Below, piece after piece: positions 40,660-50,312 of a stretch of DNA of 64,000 nucleotides (its first letter is position 1; each line of letters opens with the position of its first letter). Under the pieces are notes generated by a model. That model saw only the letters and a program-made list of their open reading frames with translations, was not told the DNA's origin and made no database searches. A program made the translations under genes and the position numbers. Source of the DNA: Pseudomonas triticifolii (GTDB lineage: Bacteria > Pseudomonadota > Gammaproteobacteria > Pseudomonadales > Pseudomonadaceae); contig NZ_JACONV010000007.1 in the NCBI RefSeq assembly GCF_014358015.1, positions 62,001 through 126,000 on the forward strand, in the 5' to 3' direction.

Positions 40660-41451
40660 TCAGCAGGTCACGCCTTTTGTCGTGCAGCCTTTCGAGGACA
40701 CCTTCGGCAGGTAAGCGTCGCGTATCCGTTGGAGCTCGCCGCGACGTTGCATGTCGAGGATCGCGGCATTGATTTTCGGCAGCAGCGCAGCGTTGCGGTT
40801 CGCCAGCATGATCGACAAGTTCGATTCGCTGAGCAGGGCGCCCTGACGAAACCGGTCAGGGTCGATCTGGTGGGTCGTGATGAGGTAGTCATACAGGTCG
40901 TCGACCATGGCGACGGCATTCACGCGCTTGTTGGCGATCAGCTCGAGCAGGGCCGAATCCTCCGAGGTTTCAAGCTTGGTCACACGCCGTTCCTGAAGGG
41001 CGGAGTCCAGCGCGTGGTAGGTGTAACCGCGGACCATGCCAATCGTCACGTCCTGCAACTCACTCAGCGGCACATGCAACAGTGGATCACCAGCGGCAAA
41101 GTATAAGTGTTCACGCACGGCGAGATACGGCATGGAAAAGACATAGTTGTTCGCGTTATTGGCACTGGTCCAGTTCGGTGATTCGGCATAACTGATGTCA
41201 ATCTTTCCCTTATCCAGCATCACTTGCATGCGGTTGCCCGGATAGGAAACAAACTGAACATCAATGTTCGCCTGTTTGAATACCTGGCGGGCAATATCCG
41301 TGGAAACACCGCGCAAGGTGTTGTACTCATCGGTATAGATGAAAGGCCGCCATTCGGTACTGGCGGCTATGTACGACTGTGCCTGCGCCAGGCCGATGGG
41401 GTGGCAGATTGCCCATGCACAGGCCAGGACCAGAACGCGTAATCCTCTCAT
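40660..41451 (-). CDS. Periplasmic solute-binding protein (family 3 type)
   Basis: It has 263 residues from ATG 41451; the frame runs 11 codons further up but this start gives a clean signal peptide (MRGLRVLVLACAWAICHPIG, cleavage after AQA near 25). The mature protein has the SBP_bac_3 layout (EWRPFIYTDEYNTLRGVSTD, then IDISYAESPNW) seen in amino-acid-type binding proteins, although such proteins can also serve as sensors. It is transcribed away from the ABC permease-ATPase genes at 41714, so supply of that transporter is plausible but not proven; a NitT/TauT-type permease would more often use another binding-protein family. Confidence 0.85.
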   Translation of the reverse strand: MRGLRVLVLACAWAICHPIGLAQAQSYIAASTEWRPFIYTDEYNTLRGVSTDIARQVFKQANIDVQFVSYPGNRMQVMLDKGKIDISYAESPNWTSANNANNYVFSMPYLAVREHLYFAAGDPLLHVPLSELQDVTIGMVRGYTYHALDSALQERRVTKLETSEDSALLELIANKRVNAVAMVDDLYDYLITTHQIDPDRFRQGALLSESNLSIMLANRNAALLPKINAAILDMQRRGELQRIRDAYLPKVSSKGCTTKGVTC

Positions 41452-41713
41452 TCGATACCCTTTCTTCGTTCCACCGATACGCACTGATGGGTCGGTCGGA
41501 CGTTCAGCGGTATGTATATACCTTGGTATATGACATTCATACTTTCGAGTCGATACGGTCTACGTTTGCAGGTTTTAACTGCGCGCCAAAAATCGATAAG
41601 CTTTTGTTCAACGAGTGCTTGGACACTCACTGCCATTTTCCCTGTATCCGCTGACATTCAGTTTTCTGAAACGCTGTCGGCGCGTACCCGTGCAGCCGTT
41701 TCGAGGTGAGCCC

Positions 41714-43468
41714 ATGCAATCGATTTTCCAGCCCGGTAAAAGCCTGCGTGCCACCCGCTATGGCGATGCAAGAGCCCGCATGCCGTATTGGGTCGACCTC
41801 GTCTGTGTGGCGTTGCTGGCGTCGGTGGTCATGCTATTGATGCACGGCGTCGGGCAGATGTTTCAGCCGCTGTCCCTGCTGACGTCAAACCCCATGACCC
41901 TTGATCCAGCCAACCTGCCGGAATATGCGTTACGCACCACGCTGCGCATGTTCATCGCGCTGGCGGCCTCGCTGGTCTTCACCCTGATTGTGGCCACGCT
42001 GGCCGCCAAAAGCCGCAAGGCCGAACAGGTGATCATTCCAGCGCTGGATATTCTGCAATCGGTTCCTGTGCTGGGGTTTCTGACGTTCACCGTGACCTTT
42101 TTCATCGGTCTGTTTCCGGGGCGGCAACTGGGCGTCGAGTGCGCGGCGATCTTTGCCATCTTCACCAGTCAGGCCTGGAACATGGCGTTCAGCTTTTACC
42201 AGTCACTGCGCACGGTGCCCAACGATCTGAGTGAGGTCAGCCGTCAGTTTGGCTTGTCGCCGGTGCTCAGGTTCACCCGGCTTGAACTGCCGTTCGCCAT
42301 TCCGGGGCTGGTCTGGAACATGATGATGTCGATGTCCGGTGGCTGGTTTTTCGTGGTGGCTTGCGAGGCGATTTCGGTGGGCGATACCACCGTCAATCTG
42401 CCCGGCATCGGTTCGTGGCTCGCGCTGGCAATCGCACAGAAAGACCTGACGGCGATTGCCTGGGCGGTCGCTGCCATGGCGCTGGTGATCGTGGCCTACG
42501 ACCAGTTGCTGTTTCGGCCGGTGGTGGCCTGGGCGGACAAGTTTCGCTTCGAACAGACCGCTTCGCAAAAGCGCCCGCGTTCCTGGATGTACAGCCTGCT
42601 GGGTCGCTCCCGAATCGCGCCGTTGCTGGGCGCAGCGCTGGGGGCACCCTGGAAGGGCCTGATGCTGATCGACTGGCGCGGCTTGACGCGCTTCTGGAAC
42701 GTCAAGCCAACGCCAGGGCTCAGTCGTTTTCTCGACACCGCCTGGCTGGGGCTGGTGATTGCCGGTTGTCTGGCCGCCAGTGTCTGCCTGTTCCGCTTCA
42801 TCGAGGCATCGCTGGGGCTGGGCGATCTGGCCACGGCGTTCGGGTTGGGCCTGGCTACGCTGCTGCGAGTCAGCGTACTGATCGTGATCGCCAGCGTGAT
42901 CTGGGTGCCTGTCGGGGTGTGGATCGGCTTGCGTCCGGTGTGGGCCGAGCGGTTGCAGCCCATCGCGCAGTTTCTGGCGGCGTTTCCCGCGAACGTGCTG
43001 TTTCCATTCGCGGTCATCGCCATCGTTGGCCTGCACCTGAACCCCGACATCTGGCTGTCGCCGCTGATGGTGCTTGGCACCCAGTGGTACATCCTGTTCA
43101 ACGTCATCGCCGGTGCCAGCGCCTTGCCGACCGACCTGCGCGAAGCGGCCACGATGTTCAATATGCGTGGCTGGCAGTGGTGGCGTCGGGTGGCGTTGCC
43201 AGGGGTGTTTCCTTACTACATTACCGGCGCGCTGACGGCATCGGGCGGTTCGTGGAATGCCAGCATTGTGGCCGAGGCCGTGTCCTGGGGCGACAAGCAT
43301 CTGGAGGCAGCCGGTCTGGGTTCGTACATCGCCAACGCCACTCAGGCGGGCGATTACGCACGGGTCGCGCTGGGCATTGCCGTCATGTCGGTCTTCGTGA
43401 TCGCGTTCAACCGGTTGCTGTGGCGCCCACTGTACGGGTTCGCCGAGCGACGTCTGAGTCTTGTCTGA
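41714..43468 (+). CDS. ABC transporter permease, two permease domains in one chain
   Basis: It has 584 residues from ATG 41714, preceded by GAGG. Two binding-protein-dependent permease domains are fused: each has several membrane helices and an EAA-type loop (around 174-200, EVSRQFGLSPVLRFTRLELP; around 476-505, REAATMFNMRGWQWWRRVAL). Single-domain permeases of about 250-280 residues are the rule in the NitT/TauT family; the fused form is known but less common. The ATPase gene follows 25 bases later. Substrate unknown. Confidence 0.9.
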   Translation: MQSIFQPGKSLRATRYGDARARMPYWVDLVCVALLASVVMLLMHGVGQMFQPLSLLTSNPMTLDPANLPEYALRTTLRMFIALAASLVFTLIVATLAAKSRKAEQVIIPALDILQSVPVLGFLTFTVTFFIGLFPGRQLGVECAAIFAIFTSQAWNMAFSFYQSLRTVPNDLSEVSRQFGLSPVLRFTRLELPFAIPGLVWNMMMSMSGGWFFVVACEAISVGDTTVNLPGIGSWLALAIAQKDLTAIAWAVAAMALVIVAYDQLLFRPVVAWADKFRFEQTASQKRPRSWMYSLLGRSRIAPLLGAALGAPWKGLMLIDWRGLTRFWNVKPTPGLSRFLDTAWLGLVIAGCLAASVCLFRFIEASLGLGDLATAFGLGLATLLRVSVLIVIASVIWVPVGVWIGLRPVWAERLQPIAQFLAAFPANVLFPFAVIAIVGLHLNPDIWLSPLMVLGTQWYILFNVIAGASALPTDLREAATMFNMRGWQWWRRVALPGVFPYYITGALTASGGSWNASIVAEAVSWGDKHLEAAGLGSYIANATQAGDYARVALGIAVMSVFVIAFNRLLWRPLYGFAERRLSLV

Positions 43469-43493
43469 TGTTGGGTTTGGGGAGGATGCCACG

Positions 43494-44795
43494 ATGATGG
43501 CTGTCGAAAAGCGTTGCCTGGTGGATGTGCAGAAGGTTCGACATGTGTACGGCAAGGCCAGCAAAGAGCGGCTGGTGCTGGATGATGTGACGCTGCAACT
43601 CCACGAAAACGAAATCATCGGCCTGCTGGGGCGCTCCGGCTCGGGCAAGTCCACGCTATTGCGTTCCATCGCAGGGCTGGTAGTGCCCACCGAAGGCCAG
43701 GTGCTTTTCCCCAACCGTGCGCAGGGCAAGGCCATGTCGGTGGGCATGGTGTTCCAGAGCTTCGCGCTGTTTCCGTGGCTGACGGTCCTGCAAAACGTCG
43801 AAGTCGGGCTTGAAGCGCAAGGCGTACCGGCTTCACTGCGACGCAAGCGGGCGCTGGCGGCCATCGACCTGATCGGTCTGGACGGCTTCGAGAGTGCCTA
43901 TCCCAAGGAGCTGTCGGGCGGCATGCGCCAGCGGGTCGGCATGGCGCGGGCGCTGGTGATCGATCCTGACGTGCTGCTGATGGACGAGCCGTTTTCGGCG
44001 CTCGATGTGCTGACGGCCGAAACCCTGCGCACCGACCTGCTGGACATGTGGAGCGAAGGCCGCATGCCGATCAAGTCAATCCTGATGGTGACGCACAACA
44101 TCGCCGAGGCCGTGCTGATGTGCGACCGCATCCTGCTGTTCTCCTCCAATCCGGGTCGGGTGATCAGTGAAATCAAGGTCGACCTCCCGCAGCCGCGCAA
44201 CCGTCAGGACCCGATCTTTCAGGCACTGGTCGAAGAAATTTACGTGCTGATGACTCAGGACAGTGACGCGGGCGCGATTCGTCAGGGTGTGTTTCCGGGG
44301 ACCGGGCTGGGCATGGTCCTGCCGCACGTATCGACCAACGCGCTGGCCGGCCTGATCGAGGCGATTCATGCGCCGCCCTACAGCATGAAAGCCGACCTGC
44401 CGGAACTGGCCAGTGCGCTGCACTACAACGCCGACGAGCTGTTTCCGATTGCCGAAGTGCTGCAACTGCTGCGCTTCGCCGAACTCAAGGGGGGCGACAT
44501 TCGCCTGCTGCCTGCGGCCAATCGTTACGCGCTGGCGGACGTGGATGAGCGCAAGCAGTTGTTCGCCCAGCACCTGCTGAGCTTTGTGCCGCTGGTGGCG
44601 CATATTCGCCGGGTGCTGGATGATCGCTCCACCCATACCGCCCCGGCACGGCGTTTTCGGGATCAACTGGAAGACTTCATGTCCGAAAGCGATGCTCGCC
44701 AGACGCTGGATTCGGTGACGCAGTGGGGACGCTACGCCGAGTTGTTCGCCTACGATGAACTGGCCGATCAGTTCAGTCTGGATAACCCTTCCTGA
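43494..44795 (+). CDS. ABC transporter ATP-binding protein with AAA-associated C-terminal domain
   Basis: It has 433 residues. GGAGG lies eight bases before ATG 43494 (ATG 43497 is the next codon). Walker A GRSGSGKST (46-54), the signature LSGGMRQRVGMAR (about 139-151) and Walker B VLLMDEPFSALD (about 160-171) are intact. The extra C-terminal ~170 residues (from about 265) match the AAA-associated domain found on some nitrate/sulfonate-type ATPases and may regulate transport. It follows the permease and precedes a two-component pair. Confidence 0.9.
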   Translation: MMAVEKRCLVDVQKVRHVYGKASKERLVLDDVTLQLHENEIIGLLGRSGSGKSTLLRSIAGLVVPTEGQVLFPNRAQGKAMSVGMVFQSFALFPWLTVLQNVEVGLEAQGVPASLRRKRALAAIDLIGLDGFESAYPKELSGGMRQRVGMARALVIDPDVLLMDEPFSALDVLTAETLRTDLLDMWSEGRMPIKSILMVTHNIAEAVLMCDRILLFSSNPGRVISEIKVDLPQPRNRQDPIFQALVEEIYVLMTQDSDAGAIRQGVFPGTGLGMVLPHVSTNALAGLIEAIHAPPYSMKADLPELASALHYNADELFPIAEVLQLLRFAELKGGDIRLLPAANRYALADVDERKQLFAQHLLSFVPLVAHIRRVLDDRSTHTAPARRFRDQLEDFMSESDARQTLDSVTQWGRYAELFAYDELADQFSLDNPS

Positions 44796-44838
44796 GGCGT
44801 GTCAGCGCATACTGCGCTGGGCCCTTTAAACGAGTGAG

Positions 44839-45912
44839 ATGGTGCTGATGCGCGAGCCTGAATCCTTTGGCAAGGCCGCGATGGCGGTCAGGCTGGCGGC
44901 CTTGCTGGTCCTGGCGGTCGTGATCGCGATTGCCGACACCCTGACCGATCTGGAAATTGCCGTGGGTGTGTTCCAGATTGCCGTGGTGCTCATGGCGGTC
45001 ACGTTCCTGCCGGTCGGGGGAGTTATCGCTGTCGCGGTGACCTGCATGGCGCTGACGGTGCTCAGCTACGAGCTGACGATATCGCGAGGCAGTGAGGCGG
45101 CGCTGATCAACTGCATCATCAGTCTGGCGGCGATTGCCATGGCGACTTACCTGGCACTGCGCATGGCGATAGCCATCCGTTCGGTCCACGAAGCACGCTC
45201 GCAGCTGGCGCAGATCGCCCGCGTCAACATGCTGGGTGAGCTGACAGCGTCCATCGCCCATGAAATCAATCAGCCGTTGTCGGCCATCGTCACCAGCGGC
45301 AACGCCTGTACGCGCTGGCTGGACGCGGAGCCGGCCAATCTGGGCCGGGCGCGCCAGGCGCTTGCGCGAATGATCGGCGATGCCAATCGGGCGGGCGATA
45401 TCATTGTGCGAGTGCGGGCAATGGCCAAGCGTTCGGCTGCGCACAAGGAGTGGATCAACGTGGCCGATACGGTGGCCGAGATCGTCTCGCTGGCCCACAG
45501 TGAAATCGACGAGCAGCAGGTCGCGCTCGCGGTTCAGGTGTCGGAAGGGTTGCCGCCGTTGCTGGCAGACCGGGTACAGATTCAGCAAGTGCTGCTGAAC
45601 CTGATGCTCAATGCCGTGGACGCGATGAGAAAGGTCGAACCCGGTGAGGCCCGGCTGGAGGTGATGGTGGACTGGAACGCAGGCGGGGAGGTGAAGTTCT
45701 CGGTGCGCGACAATGGCGTCGGCGTGCAGCCGGAAAACATCGAGCGCATTTTCGACGCGTTCTACACGACCAAGGAGGAGGGGATGGGAATCGGTCTGGC
45801 GATCAGCCGGTCCATTATCGAGGCACATGGCGGGCGTATCTGGGTAACGCCCGATTCGTCAGTCGGTGCTACGTTTCACTTCACGCTGCCTACCGGAAAG
45901 ATGGACTCCTGA
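44839..45912 (+). CDS. Membrane sensor histidine kinase (FixL-type family)
   Basis: It has 357 residues: a compact N-terminal membrane domain with about four hydrophobic segments (residues 15-115) and no large periplasmic loop; a HisKA domain with His141 in ASIAHEINQPLSA; and an HATPase (LNLMLNAVDAM, DNGVGV, GMGIGLAISRSI). The HEINQPL text is typical of FixL/DctB-like kinases. ATG 44848 is an alternative start. The stop overlaps the next start (TGATG), giving a coupled kinase-regulator pair directly downstream of the ABC genes, which suggests it controls or senses that transporter. Confidence 0.9.
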   Translation: MVLMREPESFGKAAMAVRLAALLVLAVVIAIADTLTDLEIAVGVFQIAVVLMAVTFLPVGGVIAVAVTCMALTVLSYELTISRGSEAALINCIISLAAIAMATYLALRMAIAIRSVHEARSQLAQIARVNMLGELTASIAHEINQPLSAIVTSGNACTRWLDAEPANLGRARQALARMIGDANRAGDIIVRVRAMAKRSAAHKEWINVADTVAEIVSLAHSEIDEQQVALAVQVSEGLPPLLADRVQIQQVLLNLMLNAVDAMRKVEPGEARLEVMVDWNAGGEVKFSVRDNGVGVQPENIERIFDAFYTTKEEGMGIGLAISRSIIEAHGGRIWVTPDSSVGATFHFTLPTGKMDS

Positions 45913-46550
45913 TGAACACCACCGACACTACCGTGCAGGCCGAAGAACCCATCATTTACGTGATCGACGACGACCTGTCGGTGCGCACTTCGCTCGAAGA
46001 CCTGCTGGCGTCGGTGGGGCTGCGTAGCCTGCTGTTCGGCTCTACGCAGCAATTCATGGACACGCCCCGGCCCGAGGCGCCGGGTTGCCTGATTCTGGAC
46101 ATCCGTATGCCAGGCATGAGCGGCCTGGAGTTTCAGGAGCAGATGGCGCGATCGGGGATTTTTCTGCCCGTGATCTTCATCACCGGGCACGGCGACATTC
46201 CTATGTCGGTGCGGGCCATGAAAGCCGGGGCGGTGGAGTTTCTGACCAAGCCGTTTCGCGAGCAGGACCTGCTCGATGCCATCCAGCAAGGCCTGGCGCT
46301 GGACCGTGTTCGCCGTCAGAGCGCTGCGGTGGAAGCCGAGCTGCGGCGTCGGCATGCGAGCCTCAATCAGGGCGAGCAACAGGTCATGGCACTGGTGGTT
46401 ACGGGGTTGCTGAACAAGCAGATCGCGGCGCGATTGAACGTCAGCGAAATCACCGTCAAAGTCCGTCGCGGCTCGATGATGCGCAAGATGCAAGCCGACT
46501 CCCTGGCTGAGCTGGTCAGGTTTGCCGAGCGTCTGCAGGCGGGAGATTGA
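45912..46550 (+). CDS. FixJ-family response regulator (REC + LuxR HTH)
   Basis: It has 212 residues. The receiver (about 14-130) has phospho-acceptor Asp63 in CLILDIRMPGMSG, the TGHGD switch text and Lys in FLTKPF; the LuxR-type helix-turn-helix follows (about 148-205, GLLNKQIAARLNVSEITVKV). It is a DNA-binding transcription factor partnered with the kinase, whose stop overlaps its start by one base. Confidence 0.92.
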   Translation: MNTTDTTVQAEEPIIYVIDDDLSVRTSLEDLLASVGLRSLLFGSTQQFMDTPRPEAPGCLILDIRMPGMSGLEFQEQMARSGIFLPVIFITGHGDIPMSVRAMKAGAVEFLTKPFREQDLLDAIQQGLALDRVRRQSAAVEAELRRRHASLNQGEQQVMALVVTGLLNKQIAARLNVSEITVKVRRGSMMRKMQADSLAELVRFAERLQAGD

Positions 46551-46620
46551 GTGGACGAGCGTGTCCGTGCGCCGTGTTCATCGTGATACACACGTCCTGC
46601 AGCAATCACTGAACTGACGC

Positions 46621-46646
46621 CATCGCCGGCAAGCCGCCTCCCACAG
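46621..46646 (-). repeat. REP-like palindrome
   Basis: CATCGCCGGCAAGCCGCCTC followed by CCACAG, the GCCGGCAAGCCGCC variant also found at 56377-56400. It lies between the convergent FixJ-type regulator and acyltransferase genes. Confidence 0.75.
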
Positions 46647-46713
46647 GTTATGCGTCCAGTCGGACATTCTGGTTTTAGCCACGTTTTGCCTGGATACGAC
46701 CAAACCGCGGCAG

Positions 46714-48597
46714 CTAATTCACCAGGCCGGGCAGCACGTAATGCTTTACCACAAACAGCGAGCCTTCCTTGCTCAGGTGCCCCGAATCGATCTGCAGCAG
46801 CGAGTCGGTGTCTTCAAGACGCGCCAGGCAGGCGTCGGCGATGCACAGCCTGTCGATCAGGGAAACGAACTGGATGTCTGCCGACGCGGCCAGTTGCCGG
46901 GTCGCCTGATCCACGGCCATGACGCCCTGATCCAGAGCCGGGTCGCTGATGTGTGATTCGTTCAGGCCCCAGTGACGGTTGGCAATGACGCTGGGCAGCG
47001 ATGGATTCCACTGAGGCAGCGGGCCGATCAACACCACATGTTTCACACCATACCCCTTGAGCCGGATCGCAATGCCGTTCCAGTCGGTCTTGTCGTGACC
47101 GTCCTTCTGGGCGATGACCACGATGTTGGGGCGCAACGTTTCGATGCTGTGCAGCGCCAGCCTGTTGGAGTAATCACAGGCCTTGCTGGTGGGAGAGGTC
47201 CTGCCCTGATGGACACTCAGGCCGGGGCGGCAACTGGCTGACGCGACCTGATAGAACGGCGTGTCCCTGGCCAGCAAAGTTCGCAAACCCAGCGACAGGG
47301 CCTGCGCATGCGAGTCGCCCCACAGAAACACACCGCCTTCACCCTGTTTGCGTGTGCATGACTCATCGATGCTCGATTGCCCGCGCTGCGTGAACGCCGA
47401 AAACGCGTCGCACTTGAGCCAGTAGGGCTCGTACAGGTTCTGCTGCCGGTTTACGTAATCCTGAATGAATGAGGCCTTGTCGGACAGGCTGATTTCCCGC
47501 ATCGGCGAGACCATACCCTGCGTCGCGCTCACTGCCGTGCCGCCCGCGAATACCAGCGCAACGGCCGTACCGAGCGTGGCGAACGCCCAGCGTTGCCTGG
47601 GGCGTGCACGGCCAGTGGGTTTTTCGATCAGTTCGTACGAGGCGATGGCCAGCAAAAAGGCCACGCCGATGCCCATCAGGACGTTGCCGACATCGCCCAG
47701 CCATCCGGCGTAATTCATCAGCACGACCACCGGCCAGTGCCAGAGGTACAGCGAGTATGAGAGTTTGCCGGTCCACTGCGAAAGCGCGTGGGTCGTCAGC
47801 AGCGAGTGCTGACGTGCAGCGACGATCACCGCAAATGCGCCCAGCACGGGCAGCAGCACTAGGTAGCCCGGCCATAGGTCCTGCACCGACACCAGAAAGA
47901 AACTCGCCAGCATGAGCGTCAGCCCGACGCTTTCCAGAATGCGCTTCTGAAGGCTGCGCAGCTTGAAGGGAAACAGGCAGGCCACGCCGCCCAACATCAA
48001 CTCCCAGGCGCGGGTCGGCAGCAGGTAAAACGAAGCCTCCGGCCAGCGTACCGAGGCGAACACGCACAGCACGAAGCCGGTCAGGCTGCCGCCCAGAATC
48101 CACCAGCGCAGATTCCGCTGCGCCACGAAGCGACGCAGTACCAGCAAGGTGATCGGGTACAGCAGATAGAACTGCCACTCGACCGACAGCGACCAGGTGT
48201 GCAGCAGCCATTTTTCGTGTGCATTGGCTGTGAAATAGCCCGCTTCGCGCCAGTAGACGAAGTTGGACGCAAAACCCAGGCTGCTCGCGACGTGGGTGCC
48301 CAGCGCGCTGTAGTCCAGCGGCAGCAGATAGAACCAGCCCAACCCCAGCAAGACGAAACACATCACCGCCAGCGCCGGCATGATCCGCCGCGCGCGGGAT
48401 GTACAGAACGCCCCCAGGCTGAAGGTGCCATTGTTGAGACCGCGCATGATGATCCCGGTGATCAGGTAACCCGAAATCACGAAAAACACATCCACCCCGG
48501 CAAAGCCACCGGGCAGCCAGGCGGGATGGAAATGGAACAGCAGCACGGCGATAACCGCGATGGCGCGCAGGCCATTGATGTCTTTTCTGAAGTCCAT
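46714..48597 (-). CDS. OafA/YrhL-type acyltransferase with SGNH C-terminal domain
   Basis: It has 627 residues: an N-terminal acyltransferase-3 membrane domain of about ten helices (DINGLRAIAVIAVLLFHFHP with the catalytic His, then VDVFFVISGYLI) followed from about residue 400 by a periplasmic SGNH-like domain (FLWGDSHAQALSLGLRTLL; SGHLSKEGS). Such enzymes O-acetylate surface polysaccharides. The start MDFRKDING is normal for the family, but the upstream ribosome site is weak. It lies downstream of a GH39 hydrolase and a Wzy-like protein on the same strand. Confidence 0.92.
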   Translation of the reverse strand: MDFRKDINGLRAIAVIAVLLFHFHPAWLPGGFAGVDVFFVISGYLITGIIMRGLNNGTFSLGAFCTSRARRIMPALAVMCFVLLGLGWFYLLPLDYSALGTHVASSLGFASNFVYWREAGYFTANAHEKWLLHTWSLSVEWQFYLLYPITLLVLRRFVAQRNLRWWILGGSLTGFVLCVFASVRWPEASFYLLPTRAWELMLGGVACLFPFKLRSLQKRILESVGLTLMLASFFLVSVQDLWPGYLVLLPVLGAFAVIVAARQHSLLTTHALSQWTGKLSYSLYLWHWPVVVLMNYAGWLGDVGNVLMGIGVAFLLAIASYELIEKPTGRARPRQRWAFATLGTAVALVFAGGTAVSATQGMVSPMREISLSDKASFIQDYVNRQQNLYEPYWLKCDAFSAFTQRGQSSIDESCTRKQGEGGVFLWGDSHAQALSLGLRTLLARDTPFYQVASASCRPGLSVHQGRTSPTSKACDYSNRLALHSIETLRPNIVVIAQKDGHDKTDWNGIAIRLKGYGVKHVVLIGPLPQWNPSLPSVIANRHWGLNESHISDPALDQGVMAVDQATRQLAASADIQFVSLIDRLCIADACLARLEDTDSLLQIDSGHLSKEGSLFVVKHYVLPGLVN

Positions 48598-48637
48598 GGG
48601 AGAGTGCCGGTCCGTGGGTGATCGGGGAGGTAGGTTC

Positions 48638-48968
48638 AGGTGATTGCGGCGATGCCTCTGCCTCCTGCAAAGCAGTGGTTCTTCAGAAGGGGATGTGTTG
48701 TCAGGTTGTCAGTCTTCGCGAGCAAGCTCGCTCCCACAGGAACGGTGAACGCCGTATAAGGACAGTGAAACCCGATCCCCGTGGGAGAGAGCTTGCTCGC
48801 GAAGGCCTGGGCTGATTCAACCCGGATCTGTCGTCGTAGGTGATTGCGGCGATGTCCCTGCCTTCCACAAAGCAGTGGTTCTTCAGAAGGGGATGTGTTG
48901 TCAGGTTGTCAGTCTTCGCGAGCAAGCTCGCGAAGGCCTGGGCTGGCTCGACTCGGATCTGTCGTCGG
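48638..48968. repeat. REP mosaic with two ~93-bp direct repeats
   Basis: AGGTGATTGCGGCGATG... at 48638-48730 recurs at 48838-48930 with a period of exactly 200 bases and few differences; a shorter unit GAAGGCCTGGGCTG... at 48801-48837 recurs at 48932-48968. REP palindromes lie at 48714-48740, 48781-48806 and 48914-48936. No gene is seen in 48598-48971. Confidence 0.85.
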
Positions 48969-48971
48969 TAC

Positions 48972-50300
48972 TCATTCTTTCTGAGCAATCTGCCCGCCGC
49001 GACTCGCCGGGCTTAAACGGATGATCTTGGGAAAGTTGGTCAGCGTGATCGAGGTCGAGCACTGATTGCCTTCGCAGTTCCAGGACTGACCACTGTCCAC
49101 TTCTCCGCGTTCGGCATAGGCGGTGTCGATCATCCGCACCGGGCCGTTGGTGTTGCCCTGGCTGATCACCTGCACGTCACGCGGCTTACCGATGGCCCAG
49201 GCCACCAGCACCCGCTCGTTCCCCTTGCTGAAGTGCAGTTGATAAAGGTCTTTGGTCAGCGAGCTGGCCTGAGCGTCGTAGGTGAAGTCACGAACCACCG
49301 GCGCGATGGCTTTCATCATGGTGTAGGCGGGTTTGGGCGACAGGTCTTCATTGAGCAAACCGAAGTTGTGCTCCTGGTCGTAGCGATCCGGGCCATCGTT
49401 GTAGAGGTCGAACCACCACATGCCTTTGACGTTGGGGATGGTGCGGGCCAGAAAGTAGATCCGCGCCATGTAGCGCGCCTGGGTCAGTTCGCTTTTGCCA
49501 CAAGGCCCCTGATGGCTGGGCCAGCCCATTTCCGTGAGGTAGATCGGCACATCACGGCCTGCCTTGGTGCGGATGTAGCGCTCGTAATCGGCCATCCACA
49601 CCACCCACGCTTCGGGCGTATTGCCGTCGTCGGCGGCACAGTGCGCGTAGGGGTGCACAGACAACCCATCAATGAGGTCCAGCGCGCCGCTTTCAATCAA
49701 GGGGTCAGCGAAGCCATATTTCATGCCGTCCGGGGTCACTGAGCCGGCGAGAATCTTTGCCTGCGGGCCTGTGCCATTGCGTGTGTTCTTGCGGATGATC
49801 GGCACGGTTTTCTGCACCAGCGTCACGTAGTCCAACGCCAACTGATGGTCGGCGGAGGCTTCAAGGTCCCACTCGTTCCAGATCTCGTAATAGCTGATGC
49901 GGTTGCCGAGCTGGCGGGTGACGTAATCGACGTAATTCAGAAACGCGTCCATCACCACCGGCTCTCGAGGCTTCTTGTTGTCGTGAAAGTAAGTGCTGTA
50001 GCCCAGTATCGCCAGGCGGCTCATGTCCAGGTCCCGGGCGATAGTCAGGTAGTTGCGCCAGTTGGCGGTGATGCGCAGTTCGTGGGGATAAGGCGCTGCG
50101 GTTGACCAGAACGCATCGTCCTTGACCGAGTTGAAACCGGCTTCTGCGGTCAGCTCCAGTGGTTGTTTAAGCGTGCGGTCGAAGTTCATCAAGTGCGTCG
50201 CGATGCCGACGACAAAGGGCGACTCGGCCTGAGCCACCGGCACGACGCTCAGGCAGCCCAGCAGCAGGAGCGTCGCAGTGCAGCGTAAAGAGCGGGTCAT
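48972..50300 (-). CDS. Secreted glycosyl hydrolase, GH39/PslG-like
   Basis: It has 442 residues with a signal peptide (LLLLGCLSVVPVAQA, cleavage near 25) and a TIM-barrel glycosidase pattern: the acid/base Glu143 in YEIWNEWD and the likely nucleophile Glu257 in IYLTEMGWPS. It resembles P. aeruginosa PslG, a periplasmic GH39 enzyme tied to exopolysaccharide, in length and motifs. GAGGAGG precedes ATG 50300, and the upstream Wzy-like gene ends 12 bases before, so they form an operon. The polysaccharide is not known. Confidence 0.85.
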   Translation of the reverse strand: MTRSLRCTATLLLLGCLSVVPVAQAESPFVVGIATHLMNFDRTLKQPLELTAEAGFNSVKDDAFWSTAAPYPHELRITANWRNYLTIARDLDMSRLAILGYSTYFHDNKKPREPVVMDAFLNYVDYVTRQLGNRISYYEIWNEWDLEASADHQLALDYVTLVQKTVPIIRKNTRNGTGPQAKILAGSVTPDGMKYGFADPLIESGALDLIDGLSVHPYAHCAADDGNTPEAWVVWMADYERYIRTKAGRDVPIYLTEMGWPSHQGPCGKSELTQARYMARIYFLARTIPNVKGMWWFDLYNDGPDRYDQEHNFGLLNEDLSPKPAYTMMKAIAPVVRDFTYDAQASSLTKDLYQLHFSKGNERVLVAWAIGKPRDVQVISQGNTNGPVRMIDTAYAERGEVDSGQSWNCEGNQCSTSITLTNFPKIIRLSPASRGGQIAQKE

Positions 50301-50312
50301 GGCACAGCCTCC

